DNA of 64,000 bases, from NCBI RefSeq assembly GCF_003627955.1, contig NZ_RBWS01000017.1, forward strand, positions 105,324-169,323. The letters run 5' to 3'. Below the pieces are notes generated by a model that saw only the letters and a list, made by a program, of their open reading frames with translations, made no database searches and was not told where the DNA came from. Position 1 is the stretch's first letter. Each line of letters opens with the position of its first letter. The position numbers and the translations under genes were made by a program. This DNA is from Sphingobacterium puteale. GTDB taxonomy: Bacteria > Bacteroidota > Bacteroidia > Sphingobacteriales > Sphingobacteriaceae. This document shows, piece by piece, positions 27,384-36,926 of this stretch.

Positions 27384-29879
27384 CTATGCTCTCCTCATGA
27401 GCTTGTAAATTTCAAACCAAAGTACAGATACACCTGCAACGGCGAGAGCAATCGCCAGTTCAGATCCACTGAGCGCTGCGACCTCAAAGAAAGCAGCAAC
27501 TGGCCTACAATACAAGATGACAAATAGCAAGATCAATACAACTAAAGAAATCCCCAACAATAGAATATTACGATTTTTAAAGCTTTCGATGATACTATAA
27601 TAGAAGGAGCGGTTGGCATAGCTCAATAATATATTCGAAAAGATCAAGGTACAGAACACCATCGCCCTTGTTTTTTCCTCGCTCCCGCCGTGCTGGACAG
27701 TAAGCTGGTAACTAAATAAGACCCCAAGCGTGATCACTACCCCTTGGATGATGCTTATGCCCAGTTCCCTGATGCTTAAAAAAGTCTTCCCCATCGCCCT
27801 TGGAGGTTGATTCATCGTATTTCTTTCGATAGGTTCGTTCTCATAAACGACAGAACAGGTAGGTCCCATGACCAGTTCCAGAAAGATCACATGTACAGGG
27901 GTAAATATCTGCGGGTAGATCCACCCCAAAAACAAAGGCAAGGATACTGTCAGAATGATGGGGATATGAATGGAAATAATATACTGCACAGCCTTTTTGA
28001 TGTTGGTATAAATCCGGCGGCCGGCAGCGATACCAACGATAAGTTTTTGCAAATCATCGTTGGTGATGACCAGTGCCGCCGCTGATTTGGCGATCTCGGT
28101 TCCCTTTTTTCCCATGGCCACACCAATATGCGCTGCTTTTAACGCCGGGCCGTCATTTACCCCATCTCCGAGCATGGCCACAACCTCACCACTCTTTTTC
28201 AATGCATTGACAACCGCAAGTTTGGCTTCTGGAAACATTCGGGTAAATAGCGTGGTCCGCTCAGCCAGCTTAATAATATCATCTTCGGTATTCCCAATGA
28301 TTTCGCTACCATTTACAGCCGGCGTACCGTTGACAATTCCTGCTTGCAATGCAATCGCGTTTGTTGTTTCAGCGTTATCGCCAGTAATTACCTTTACCTT
28401 GATTCCGGCCGTATAGATTTGCTGAAAGACCTCCCTTATCCCCTCTTTGGGCGGATCATAGAACACCGTGAGCCCTAAAAACTCAAACGTAAAATCTTGC
28501 TGTTTTGCAGGGAAGTTATTTCCTTCAAAATGTGATTTTGCAACAGCCAAAATCCGATATCCTTGCTGAGCAAAAGTTTTAATCACCGCCCTTATCTTAT
28601 CTCGATCGGTATCGGAGAGCCGTGAAACGCTGAGTATTGATTCGGGAGCGCCCTTGGCCGCGATGATCCGCTGCTTTTCGTTATTTTCAAAAAGGTGTGT
28701 CATCATCGGCGGCTTACCTTCCAGCGGATATTCATGAAACAGCTGATAACTCCTTCTTAGATCATTTTTTTGTGTTTTTTCGTATATTTTATGCAATGTG
28801 ATCTCCATGGGGTCAAAAGGCACTGGCTCGCTGCTCCACATTGCATAGTCAATAAGTTCATGAAGTGCTTCATGCTCAAATTCAGCTTCGGTATAAACCC
28901 TGTCGGAACGATAATCATACAGGCTTTTTAATTGCATGATATTGGCTGTAATGGTACCTGTTTTGTCGGTGCAGATGACAGTGGTACTCCCCAAGGTCTC
29001 GACGATACTGCTCCTTTTTATGATAATGCCTTCGCGCATGAGCTTCCATGCCCCCAGGGCCATAAAAGTCGTAAATGCCACAGGAATTTCTTCGGGTAGT
29101 ATGGACATTGCTAAGGTCAGCCCATTGAGCAGACTCACTACGATATTGTGCGTATCGAGGTAACTAAACAGGCAGACGAGCAGGAAAATAACAATTCCGA
29201 CGATTGCCATTGCTTTCACAAATTTCTGGATCTGGATCTGCAAGGGCGAGATCTCTTCTTTAATCGTTCGTATGGATTCGCCAATTTTGCCTACGCGCGT
29301 TTCTTTGCCTATCCTTTGTACCTGAAAGACAGCTAGTCCCGACACTGTTATTGTGCTGCTATAAACGAAATTATCGGCTGTCGTACTATCCTTGAACACG
29401 GAGAAGCTCTCTCCAGTGAGTGATGACTCGTTGACAGAAAAGTCGTTACTGTGTACGATTACTCCGTCCGCATTAATCATGCGTCCCTCTTCTGTGATAC
29501 AAAGATCGCCTACGACAATTTCCCGCGTAGGAATCTTGACCACCTGTGCATCCCGGATGACCACACTCAGGGGCTCATTGAGTTTTTCAAGCTCTTCCAA
29601 CGCTTTCTTGCTGCGGTTGTCCTGATAAAACGAGATCGCAGTGACCGCCACGATCGCCACCACCATAAAAGCTGCTTCAGCATAGTCGCCCACAATTACA
29701 TAGATCAGTGAAATAACTATCAGTAAGATCAGCATAGGCTCTTTTAAAATACCCAACAGCAACTCCAGCCAGGTACTTTTATGAGTTGTCGTCAACTGAT
29801 TATACCCATATTTTGCCCTCGCCTGACTTACTTCGTTCTGGCTGAGACCTTTGAGATGATTGGGGATATTATACGTCAT
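27384..29879 (-). CDS. P-type cation-transporting ATPase (type II, Ca2+-ATPase-like)
   Basis: 831 residues. N-terminal cation-ATPase domain (GLSQNEVSQARAKYGYNQL), actuator loop (NESSLTGES), fourth membrane helix with PEEIP near 262, phosphorylation site DKTGT near 304, hinge GDGVND near 570 and a C-terminal helix bundle. There are no N-terminal metal-binding domains and no CPC motif, so it is not a heavy-metal pump. PEEIP resembles PEGLP of Ca2+ pumps, but the sixth-helix ligands differ, so ion choice is open. Confidence 0.88.
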   Translation of the reverse strand: MTYNIPNHLKGLSQNEVSQARAKYGYNQLTTTHKSTWLELLLGILKEPMLILLIVISLIYVIVGDYAEAAFMVVAIVAVTAISFYQDNRSKKALEELEKLNEPLSVVIRDAQVVKIPTREIVVGDLCITEEGRMINADGVIVHSNDFSVNESSLTGESFSVFKDSTTADNFVYSSTITVSGLAVFQVQRIGKETRVGKIGESIRTIKEEISPLQIQIQKFVKAMAIVGIVIFLLVCLFSYLDTHNIVVSLLNGLTLAMSILPEEIPVAFTTFMALGAWKLMREGIIIKRSSIVETLGSTTVICTDKTGTITANIMQLKSLYDYRSDRVYTEAEFEHEALHELIDYAMWSSEPVPFDPMEITLHKIYEKTQKNDLRRSYQLFHEYPLEGKPPMMTHLFENNEKQRIIAAKGAPESILSVSRLSDTDRDKIRAVIKTFAQQGYRILAVAKSHFEGNNFPAKQQDFTFEFLGLTVFYDPPKEGIREVFQQIYTAGIKVKVITGDNAETTNAIALQAGIVNGTPAVNGSEIIGNTEDDIIKLAERTTLFTRMFPEAKLAVVNALKKSGEVVAMLGDGVNDGPALKAAHIGVAMGKKGTEIAKSAAALVITNDDLQKLIVGIAAGRRIYTNIKKAVQYIISIHIPIILTVSLPLFLGWIYPQIFTPVHVIFLELVMGPTCSVVYENEPIERNTMNQPPRAMGKTFLSIRELGISIIQGVVITLGVLFSYQLTVQHGGSEEKTRAMVFCTLIFSNILLSYANRSFYYSIIESFKNRNILLLGISLVVLILLFVILYCRPVAAFFEVAALSGSELAIALAVAGVSVLWFEIYKLMRRA

Positions 29880-30431
29880 AAAGTGGATATTAAACCGTTA
29901 AAACTAGAACCTGGGGAGATACGTGAGGGCAAATCGATCATCTATTGAACAATCTGATTGGAGTTTTCGCTGGCTTTCATAATAAATTTATTTTATGGTT
30001 TGACACGTCAAAGTTAGATTTATAATAATTTTCAGACCATGATCACTGCTATTGGTTGTCATGATCCTGATCACTTTATTTCCAGCAGCAGCAATACGAT
30101 CTGATCCGGAAGCAGCAGATCTTCTACTTTTATCTACTGACTGTATAAGAAACAATATTTTTCAAAATATGTTCTCCAAGAGGATATGCTAAATGAACAA
30201 TGATTTAAATACATTTAGTTTGAGCAACGAGATTTCACCTTGCGTGCTGTTCCATTTCAAGGGTTCCATATTCAGGATGATCTTAGCCATTTCCGCTTTA
30301 GATGGCATACTTTCATTCGCGGCATAGGATCTATCCAGACTGCTGAGAAAACTATCCCCTTTCAATAATCACTTTTTTTTGAACGATATTGTTTCGAGTA
30401 CTGTTTATTTTGAAATCAAACTCATAAGCAT
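29880..30431. other. Intergenic region with a possible gene remnant
   Basis: 552 bp between divergent genes. On the minus strand, 30189-30368 is open for about 59 codons and has protein-like composition (KAEMAKIILNM, NSTQGEISLL), but there is no good start codon near its beginning. It may be the tail of a lost gene. The rest looks non-coding and should include the promoter for the DUF4142 gene. Confidence 0.4.
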
Positions 30432-31031
30432 ATGAAAAGAATATTTCTGACCCTAGCTATTGCATTATCGATTGTTGCTGTCCAAAGTTGCGGCGGCGGT
30501 GCAAAGAATGACAGTAAGGAAACGGCAGACAGTATCAACGAGGAAAAGTCGCCTGAAAATATGGATGATAATCAGGCGGCTGCGACGCCTCTGTCAGTCA
30601 GCGAAGAAGATGCTAAATTTGTCACTGAAGCGGCAAATGGCGGGATGTCCGAAGTAGAACTCGGGCAGTTGGCACAGCAAAAAGCACAGCATGCCGATGT
30701 CAAAGCCTTCGGAGAAATGATGATCAAAGACCACAGCAAGGCCAATGACGAACTGACTACACTCGCCCGGGGAAAAAACATTACTGTCCCAGCTACAATA
30801 GGCGTTGAACAGCAAAAAGTAAAAGATGATCTGGCTAAAAAGACGGGAAGAGAATTTGACAAAGCCTATATCGATGAGATGGTGGAGGATCACGAAAAAG
30901 ACGTAAAGCTTTTTGAGGATGCCAGTAAAAATCTGAAAGATGCCGAATTAAAGGCATTTGTGGATAAGACCCTACCGACTTTGAGGACACATCTGGAGCA
31001 CAGTAAAGCGGTAAAAGACAAATTGAAGTAA
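30432..31031 (+). CDS. DUF4142 lipoprotein
   Basis: 199 residues. Lipobox VQSC (Cys20), an acidic linker rich in Asn, Asp and Glu, then a four-helix DUF4142 domain (about 55-197) with the typical FVTEAANGGMSEVELGQLA, FGEMMIKDHSKAN and LRTHLEHSKAV segments. The family belongs to a ferritin-like fold but usually lacks metal ligands; its job is not known. Envelope location is predicted from the lipobox. It is monocistronic with a terminator shared as a repeat with 48 kb. Confidence 0.88.
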   Translation: MKRIFLTLAIALSIVAVQSCGGGAKNDSKETADSINEEKSPENMDDNQAAATPLSVSEEDAKFVTEAANGGMSEVELGQLAQQKAQHADVKAFGEMMIKDHSKANDELTTLARGKNITVPATIGVEQQKVKDDLAKKTGREFDKAYIDEMVEDHEKDVKLFEDASKNLKDAELKAFVDKTLPTLRTHLEHSKAVKDKLK

Positions 31032-31086
31032 TAATATTCGGTGCCCCGCTCCAAGCTAACTCAAGTTTTAAAGTGTTTATTATATT

Positions 31087-31125
31087 AATGTCACGAATAG
31101 CGATTATTCGTGGCATTTATTTTTT
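31087..31125 (+). terminator. Terminator, copy 1 of a dispersed 31-nt hairpin
   Basis: Arms AATGTCACGAATA (31087-31099) and TATTCGTGGCATT (31105-31117), loop of five, then a long T-rich tail. The same hairpin occurs in reverse orientation at 48051-48081 with a single base difference. Confidence 0.8.
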
Positions 31126-31295
31126 TTTGCACAATACTATTACTGACGTAACGAAAGCTTTTGTAAACATGATGTTGCAATGGCATTTCTGCTACAAAGA
31201 TCAACTGCTATGAATTTACTCTAATAGAATACAATTACACCGAATTAGGAAGACAATACAGGCACAATACATGAGTCAAGAAATAGGCCACTTAT

Positions 31296-31329
31296 AAAAA
31301 AAGGGACCGACGTATGCCAACGCGGTCCC
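31296..31329 (-). terminator. Terminator of the M16 peptidase gene
   Basis: GGGACCG (31303-31309) pairs with CGGTCCC (31323-31329). Read on the minus strand it is followed by seven T. Confidence 0.75.
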
Positions 31330-31371
31330 CAATACAACTATAAACTATTAAATCTATCTTCTCCGTGTGGA

Positions 31372-34311
31372 TCAGTATCCAAAGATTTCATTTAAGCTAA
31401 GCTTAGTGATTTTACCAAGTGCTGTAATATTGTCTTGATTCAGGTCCTTCTCCTCTCCGACAATGCAATAGTTATACGGCTTACGGCTTATATTATCGCT
31501 GTGAAATTGTTTAAGATCACTGTATGACAATTGAGGAATTTTTTCAAAGATCATTTTTCTTGAATCTTCGGTAAGTCCACGGCGTTGTGCTGCCATATAG
31601 CTCGAAAGGATACCGGTCCCCGTGATACGTTCACTGGCCAATGATTTTAATAAATTTGTACGCACCGATTCCAGGCCTACAGCTGATTCAGGCAGTTCAT
31701 TCAAAAGCTCATTCATACCACCTACAGCATCTTTAAACTTATCAGATTGCGTTCCTATATAAGCACCGACCATGCCATGATTTTCTTTCTTTTGTGGTTG
31801 TCCATAGTAAGCATAAGTCGTATAGGCCAATGCTTTAGATTCCCGAAGCGTCTGGAAAACAATACTGCCCATACCGCCTCCAAAGTATCCATTGAAAAAA
31901 GTAACCGTCGGAAGTTGGTTTTTATCAAATAACCCTGAATTTCTGATCCAGAATACTTCAACCTGCTTCATGCCATACTGAGCAAAAAAGACTTTGCTCT
32001 CATCAGTCGGCTTTTCTACAAATTTTACACCCTTTTCTATTGTTGCATAGGCCGTGTTATTGTTTTTTAGCGGTGTCAGATTTTTCACCAACTCATTTAC
32101 AGTCTGCGGTCCATAATAGAGAATACGGTGTTTCGCATTCGCTAACTTATGCAATACCGCTACGAGGTCCGAAGCTTTCAATCCATCCAATTCTTGATCC
32201 GTATAGGTGTAATTAAACGGGTTTTTGGCCCCATAACGAGCATATGCTTTTAGCCCCTCCATAATAGAAGCTTTATTCTCCTTGGCATTGGCGCGGGATT
32301 TTTTAATACGGTCAATGAATGCTGTAAATGCCTGCTCATCCGCTATACAATTATGCATCAGATCTTGCAGCAGACCGACTGACTCCTTAAAATTACTGCC
32401 CAAACCGGAAATAGAAACACTGCTTTCTTCATTTCCGGAAGAAACTGAAAAGTCTGACGCCAGCTTATAGAATGCTTTGCTAAACTCTTCACTGCTCCTA
32501 TTCTTTGTACCTAAAAATTCCAGGTATCCGACGGCCAAGCCCAGTAACTTATTGTCCCAGCTACCAAAATCATAATGATAAGTCAGGGAGAACAGTTCGT
32601 TATCTTTGTTTTGAACAGCTAATACATCCAAATCCTTCAGTTTTGACTTGGAAATCTCCTGATCAAAATCTATCCATTTGGGGCTGATACTCTGCTCCGG
32701 CATTGCATTAATCTGTTTCAAAAATGCAGACTCTACATTCCGATTGACCGTAATAGGCGTAATGGCTGGCTTGACTACTTTATCTACATTAGTATCCTGA
32801 CCTTTTTCCTTGAAGACCGTCACATAATTGACGTCAGAAATGTATTTATTGGCAAAGCGAACAATATCTTCTTTTGTAATCTTAGCTAAGCGGTCCGTAT
32901 AAGCCAACTCTTTTGCCCAATCCAACTCCGCGTTAAAGCCCGACATAAGCTGTTCTGCGGTACTGGAGTAGTTTTCGAAGAGTTTGATCTGTGCTTTTCT
33001 TTCATTATTGATGATAGATGTCAACAGGTCTGCGGAGAAATCTCCTTTTCTCAATTTCTCCAGTTCAGCCAACAACAGTTTTTTGACGTCTTCCAGGCTC
33101 TGGCCAGTGCCCGGGTTACCCTGAAGAATAAGCATCGAATAATCTTTTAGAATATAAGGAAATGCACCTGCTCCCAATAATTTCTGAGACTTAACAAGGT
33201 CCAGGTCGATCAAGCCGGCAGATCCATTGGTCAGTACATTAGCCATTAGATTGAGGATCTGCGCATCTGGATGTGCTGCCCCCGGGAAACGAAAACCCAT
33301 TAAGACATATTCCGAAGCAGGGCCCTTGACAGTCCTTGAAATCGGATTAGTGATGGGCTGCTCTTGCTCAAAGGTATATGCTGGTACGGGTTTGGATTTC
33401 ATACCCGAAAAAGCCCTGTCTATGCGTTTAATCACATCGGTAGGATTAAAATCACCCGACATAATCACGCCCATATTATTCGGAACATAATAGGTGTTGT
33501 AATATTCACGGATTGCTTTGAGCGATGGATTTTTAAGATGCTCCACAGATCCCAAAACGGTTTGCTTACCGTAGTTATTATTGGGAAACATGGCCGCAAA
33601 AATAGCTTCGATCGATTTTCTATTATCGTTGTCTAAACTTATATTTTTTTCTTCGTAGACTGATTCAAGCTCTGTATGGAATAAACGGAGGATGGGATTG
33701 CGGAATCGCTCCGCTTGTACGGTCAGATATTTATCGATCACATTGCTAGGGATATCTTCGACGTAGACCGTTTGCTCAAATGAGGTGAACGCATTTGTAC
33801 CCTTGGAGCCCATGCTGCTCATCAGTTTATCATATTCATTCGGAATAGCATATTTTGATGCCTCCCCCGATACACGGTCGATTTCTTTATAGATAGCAGT
33901 GCGTTCATTAGCATCTGTACTATGGTTGTATTTCTCATAAAGATTGTCGACCTCGTCCAGCAGCGGTTTTTCCTTGGACCAGTCCAAACTACCAAACTTG
34001 TCTGTTCCTTTAAAGAGCATATGCTCCAGGTAATGTGCCAGTCCGGTATGATCTTTTGGATCTGTTTTGCTACCAGCTTTAGTTGCAATATAAGCCTGTA
34101 TGCGAGGTTGCTTGTTATTGGGGCTTAAAATAACAGTCAATCCGTTTTTCAATTTGTAAAACCGCGTTTGGACCGGGTCGTTGGTCACGTATTTATAGGT
34201 ATAGCCTCCCTCTGAGGTTTCTTTCCACTGATATTTTCCGACTTGCGCCTGAATACCGGTCGTTATAAACAATAGCGATAGAAAAGCTACTGTTTTCATT
34301 TTTCTATTCAT
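31372..34311 (-). CDS. M16-family zinc metallopeptidase, two-unit (secreted/periplasmic)
   Basis: 979 residues. The signal peptide ends IQAQ. The N-terminal M16 unit carries the inverted zinc site HYLEH (about 91-95), with a distal Glu expected near 170 within the TVYVEDIP/ERFRNPI region. It is followed by M16_C and a second, catalytically inactive M16/M16_C pair, as in pitrilysin-type enzymes. It should degrade peptides in the periplasm or at the outer membrane. It stands alone, with its own terminator. Confidence 0.9.
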   Translation of the reverse strand: MNRKMKTVAFLSLLFITTGIQAQVGKYQWKETSEGGYTYKYVTNDPVQTRFYKLKNGLTVILSPNNKQPRIQAYIATKAGSKTDPKDHTGLAHYLEHMLFKGTDKFGSLDWSKEKPLLDEVDNLYEKYNHSTDANERTAIYKEIDRVSGEASKYAIPNEYDKLMSSMGSKGTNAFTSFEQTVYVEDIPSNVIDKYLTVQAERFRNPILRLFHTELESVYEEKNISLDNDNRKSIEAIFAAMFPNNNYGKQTVLGSVEHLKNPSLKAIREYYNTYYVPNNMGVIMSGDFNPTDVIKRIDRAFSGMKSKPVPAYTFEQEQPITNPISRTVKGPASEYVLMGFRFPGAAHPDAQILNLMANVLTNGSAGLIDLDLVKSQKLLGAGAFPYILKDYSMLILQGNPGTGQSLEDVKKLLLAELEKLRKGDFSADLLTSIINNERKAQIKLFENYSSTAEQLMSGFNAELDWAKELAYTDRLAKITKEDIVRFANKYISDVNYVTVFKEKGQDTNVDKVVKPAITPITVNRNVESAFLKQINAMPEQSISPKWIDFDQEISKSKLKDLDVLAVQNKDNELFSLTYHYDFGSWDNKLLGLAVGYLEFLGTKNRSSEEFSKAFYKLASDFSVSSGNEESSVSISGLGSNFKESVGLLQDLMHNCIADEQAFTAFIDRIKKSRANAKENKASIMEGLKAYARYGAKNPFNYTYTDQELDGLKASDLVAVLHKLANAKHRILYYGPQTVNELVKNLTPLKNNNTAYATIEKGVKFVEKPTDESKVFFAQYGMKQVEVFWIRNSGLFDKNQLPTVTFFNGYFGGGMGSIVFQTLRESKALAYTTYAYYGQPQKKENHGMVGAYIGTQSDKFKDAVGGMNELLNELPESAVGLESVRTNLLKSLASERITGTGILSSYMAAQRRGLTEDSRKMIFEKIPQLSYSDLKQFHSDNISRKPYNYCIVGEEKDLNQDNITALGKITKLSLNEIFGY

Positions 34312-34393
34312 AAATAAACAATTTAGAGAACATAATCCTGATAATAGTTGGCAATAATATTTTCAACAATATTAAACTTTAACCAAGCAATTA

Positions 34394-34600
34394 TCAATAT
34401 AGTAGGGGAAAAACGATAAAATTTATAGAAATATTGATACTGGACAATATAATATTCAGAAAATTCATCATCATGTTATAGAAAAAAGGATTTTTTTCAG
34501 CTTTCTTCTCTCCTGTTTTGACATATACTGCTATAAGGTTGGATATTGAGGCAATAATGCTGATTAAGAAAGGGAGCTCCATATTCGGTACTCCCTTCAT
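34394..34600 (-). CDS. Small hypothetical membrane protein
   Basis: 68 codons; the Met at residue 7 is a likelier start. Two hydrophobic helices (about residues 8-25 and 45-66) separated by a basic loop. No family recognised. It is the last gene of a minus-strand cassette of small genes ending with an A/T-rich tail. Confidence 0.45.
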   Translation of the reverse strand: MKGVPNMELPFLISIIASISNLIAVYVKTGEKKAEKNPFFYNMMMNFLNIILSSINISINFIVFPLLY

Positions 34601-34615
34601 TTACTAGACAGAGGG

Positions 34616-34798
34616 CTACTTATGTCCCCGCCGATTCCATTGCCCCAGTAAACGACTGGTTACAAAACTTGCCAGTGTACCCAGAGCAGCCGTAAGGATC
34701 GTCTGCAGTACATCACCCAGCGAGATACTCGCCCAGATGGAGCAGATTGTTCCACCGATAGTGGAGATACGGATATCATTGAGCTTCATCGGCTTCAC
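34616..34798 (-). CDS. Small membrane protein, holin-like size
   Basis: 60 codons (57 from the second Met). One to two hydrophobic segments with small residues (LQTILTAALGTLASFVTS) and a basic C-terminus (RLLGQWNRRGHK). Its start overlaps the end of the gene at 34776 by 23 bp, indicating translational coupling. The size and charge pattern resemble phage-type holins, but this is only a resemblance. Confidence 0.55.
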   Translation of the reverse strand: MKPMKLNDIRISTIGGTICSIWASISLGDVLQTILTAALGTLASFVTSRLLGQWNRRGHK

Positions 34799-35000
34799 TC
34801 CTTTCCATTGCTTCCTTCGAGCCTTTCTCAGGTATGTCGTCGGCCTCTGGCGGGGGCTCCTCCTGATCCAACACTGTCTCCACGATCCCCAGTCCCAAAG
34901 CCAGGTATTTTAATATATTCCCGACCTTACCCGGTAATTTAACAGGCGCCGCCAGCACCAGTTGCAGCACCTGCCCTATTTTGTTAAATATTTTTTTCAT
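34776..35000 (-). CDS. Small hypothetical protein with amphipathic N-terminus and acidic tail
   Basis: 74 residues. Residues 1-45 are basic and hydrophobic (possible membrane association), and residues 46-74 are strongly acidic with a PPPEADD stretch. No family recognised. It is coupled to the next small membrane gene by overlap. Confidence 0.55.
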   Translation of the reverse strand: MKKIFNKIGQVLQLVLAAPVKLPGKVGNILKYLALGLGIVETVLDQEEPPPEADDIPEKGSKEAMERSEADEAQ

Positions 35001-35117
35001 TTTTGTACGTATTTAAAAATCCCCATCCTCTAACACACACTTTTCGTTAAGCTAAGGAGATCATGGAATTGAAAGCCTTGCGTTCCGACTGCCTATCGCT
35101 GACGCAAGATGAGGCTA

Positions 35118-35157
35118 GCATAAATCATTGTCCGAGCATAGCGAGTTTGATTTATGC
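35118..35157. repeat. Inverted repeat between cassette genes
   Basis: Arms GCATAAATCA (35118-35127) and TGATTTATGC (35148-35157), perfect 10 bp, 20-nt loop. It lies in the 219-bp gap between the DUF5675 gene and the downstream small genes, so it may act as an attenuator or processing site. Confidence 0.55.
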
Positions 35158-35219
35158 CGTCAGCTTGCTAAAAAGATGGCACAAAGGAATGCAGTTGCCT
35201 ATTCATGTCCTCCTAATTG

Positions 35220-35627
35220 CTATCGAATACTCAAATAGACTTCATCCCCCATATCCCACAAGCTATACACCAATGCTTTGAGCTTGGCCAGTGCCTTGCC
35301 GCTGTAATCCCCCCGACCTTCACCTGTCAGCGTTGTCACTGGAGCAATGCAACCAAGCAGCTCCTTTTCAGCATTATTAGCCGCATGAATAAGGATACCC
35401 TCACGGTTTAACACATTCGGAATACCGATCTGTTCACCATGTCGCGGATAGCGGATTTTCTCGAGCTTATACTGACCTATCGGAATGCAGCTGATCCGTC
35501 GGATGTTATTGCGGTCAGGCAGTTCGATCGTATGGCAGATATGCTCGCCATTAAAGGTGATCGTTCCATTTGTTCCCTCAGTCCCATATTTCCTTATGAG
35601 CTTGAGCGTATGTCTTTCCTTGATCAT
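35220..35627 (-). CDS. DUF5675 family protein
   Basis: 135 residues. It shows the family pattern: LKLIRKYGTEGTNGTI start, ELPDRNNIRRISCIPIGQY, a central GILIHAANNAEKELLGCI with His in a GxLIHxxN context, and a VTTLTGEGRGDYSGKAL end. DUF5675 occurs in prophages and Bacteroidota accessory cassettes; an activity on cell-wall peptides has been suggested from fold-level likeness, but I cannot show it here. It follows the next gene upstream by 3 bp. Confidence 0.75.
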   Translation of the reverse strand: MIKERHTLKLIRKYGTEGTNGTITFNGEHICHTIELPDRNNIRRISCIPIGQYKLEKIRYPRHGEQIGIPNVLNREGILIHAANNAEKELLGCIAPVTTLTGEGRGDYSGKALAKLKALVYSLWDMGDEVYLSIR

Positions 35628-35630
35628 GGG

Positions 35631-36386
35631 TTAAGGAATATCGACCTCTGCGATGGTCATCGCGTTGTAAGGGTTGTTCTTGAGTGGATAGAATTCCCCA
35701 TTCACCTCCTGATACATCGAGATTCCCACGATGATGTAAACAACCTTTGCAGCATCCACTACTAATGGTGCCTGTAGGGTCTCCTCCACGTGCACACCAA
35801 TCAGTGGAATGTAGCCCGATTTGATCATCACCGGACGTGGCGGTACTTCATCAGTACTCAACTCGGCAACGGCCAGTGTAAACAACATATGCGTTGCCCC
35901 AGGCAACAACATCACATCATTCTGCGGATTGAATTCTGGAATGATCAGTGTCGCTTCGCCAGCGGCACGATCATAGGTAGGCGCCAGTTTTTCCCCTAGC
36001 AGCATTTTTAAGCTGCTGGCCTGGTTGAATTCAAATCCCTTGAGCATCGTGCTATTTTCCTCCAGAAAGATGCGCTCGCCACGCGCATTGGACGAATCCG
36101 ACTTTTGGATCCTGTGGATCAGCGAGGTCAGTCTGTTGCGCATGGTGTTGTCTGCAAATGTGCGCAGAAGATTGTTCAGCTGGATCCGCAAGAGTTTGGC
36201 CGTGCCCGCAGCAGTACCAAATTCGGCCATGTTTTCACGCGTCCGCTGAAAATTAGGATCCGTCTGGATCCGGGCCTTGTCCACACCACCTTTCATGCGG
36301 ACTTCGTAACCGCGACTGCGGTGTTTGCTAAAGGAAAGGTCCCCGACCTTGCCTCTAAACTTGATTAAACTTTCTTGTTTTGCCAT
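35631..36386 (-). CDS. Hypothetical protein, first gene of the DUF5675 cassette
   Basis: 251 residues, soluble. The N-terminus (IKFRGKVGDLSFSKHRSRGYEVRMK split by short loops) recalls the GxVGxxxF opening of some Bacteroidota phage-related proteins, followed by an Arg-rich helical region and a C-terminal beta-rich half. I cannot name the family. It is preceded by a phased repeat array (36542-36663) that probably belongs to its control region. Confidence 0.6.
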   Translation of the reverse strand: MAKQESLIKFRGKVGDLSFSKHRSRGYEVRMKGGVDKARIQTDPNFQRTRENMAEFGTAAGTAKLLRIQLNNLLRTFADNTMRNRLTSLIHRIQKSDSSNARGERIFLEENSTMLKGFEFNQASSLKMLLGEKLAPTYDRAAGEATLIIPEFNPQNDVMLLPGATHMLFTLAVAELSTDEVPPRPVMIKSGYIPLIGVHVEETLQAPLVVDAAKVVYIIVGISMYQEVNGEFYPLKNNPYNAMTIAEVDIP

Positions 36387-36541
36387 GATATTGAGTTTTT
36401 AATGACAACACAAAGATGTCGAGCGCCAAAGCGATCCCTGTCCAAAATGGCCGCATATGGCCAACATGGCGAAATCTGACAGCGTAAGGCTCGGAATGGC
36501 ATAATATGGCATTACATGTCTAATGTCAAGGAGCATTTAAG

Positions 36542-36663
36542 TACTGTTAGTGTACCGGGAGTGTACTGAAAAGGTACCAATGCCCTACCAAAAAGGTACT
36601 GGGAAGCTACTAAGAAGCTACCAAAGAGCTACAGCAAGCAGTATAACAGCAGTATGTAAAATG
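36542..36663. repeat. Tandem 11-bp degenerate repeat array
   Basis: The triplet TAC recurs at 36542, 36553, 36564, 36575, 36586, 36597, 36608, 36619 and 36630, i.e. nine times at exactly 11 bp. Units include TACTGAAAAGG, TACCAAAAAGG, TACTGGGAAGC, TACTAAGAAGC and TACCAAAGAGC; consensus about TACYRARARGS. Two weaker units (TA at 36642 and 36653) extend it after one 12-bp step. It lies between divergent genes in non-coding DNA. Confidence 0.85.
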
Positions 36664-36926
36664 TGAATGAACCGTATCCATCTGCAGTCAGACTAGTGCC
36701 GGTATACCGAAAGAATCTTTATGCCGTTTATCCCATTTCAGACCCTATGTAATAGGTCAGATGACCGATTACAAAATATTATGATACAAATATTTAAAAC
36801 AAAACAATTGCACAAACGTTAAAAGTAGATTATTAATTTCTTTCTTAAGGGCTGCCTATAAACGCACATTGGCGAATATGGACAGAGAGGTATCCAGCTG
36901 ACAGGAGAATCATGGTACCATTAGGT

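Noticed and set aside
35063..35281. 72-codon plus-strand open frame
   Set aside because: Runs into the antisense of the DUF5675 gene and contains the inverted repeat at 35118-35157.
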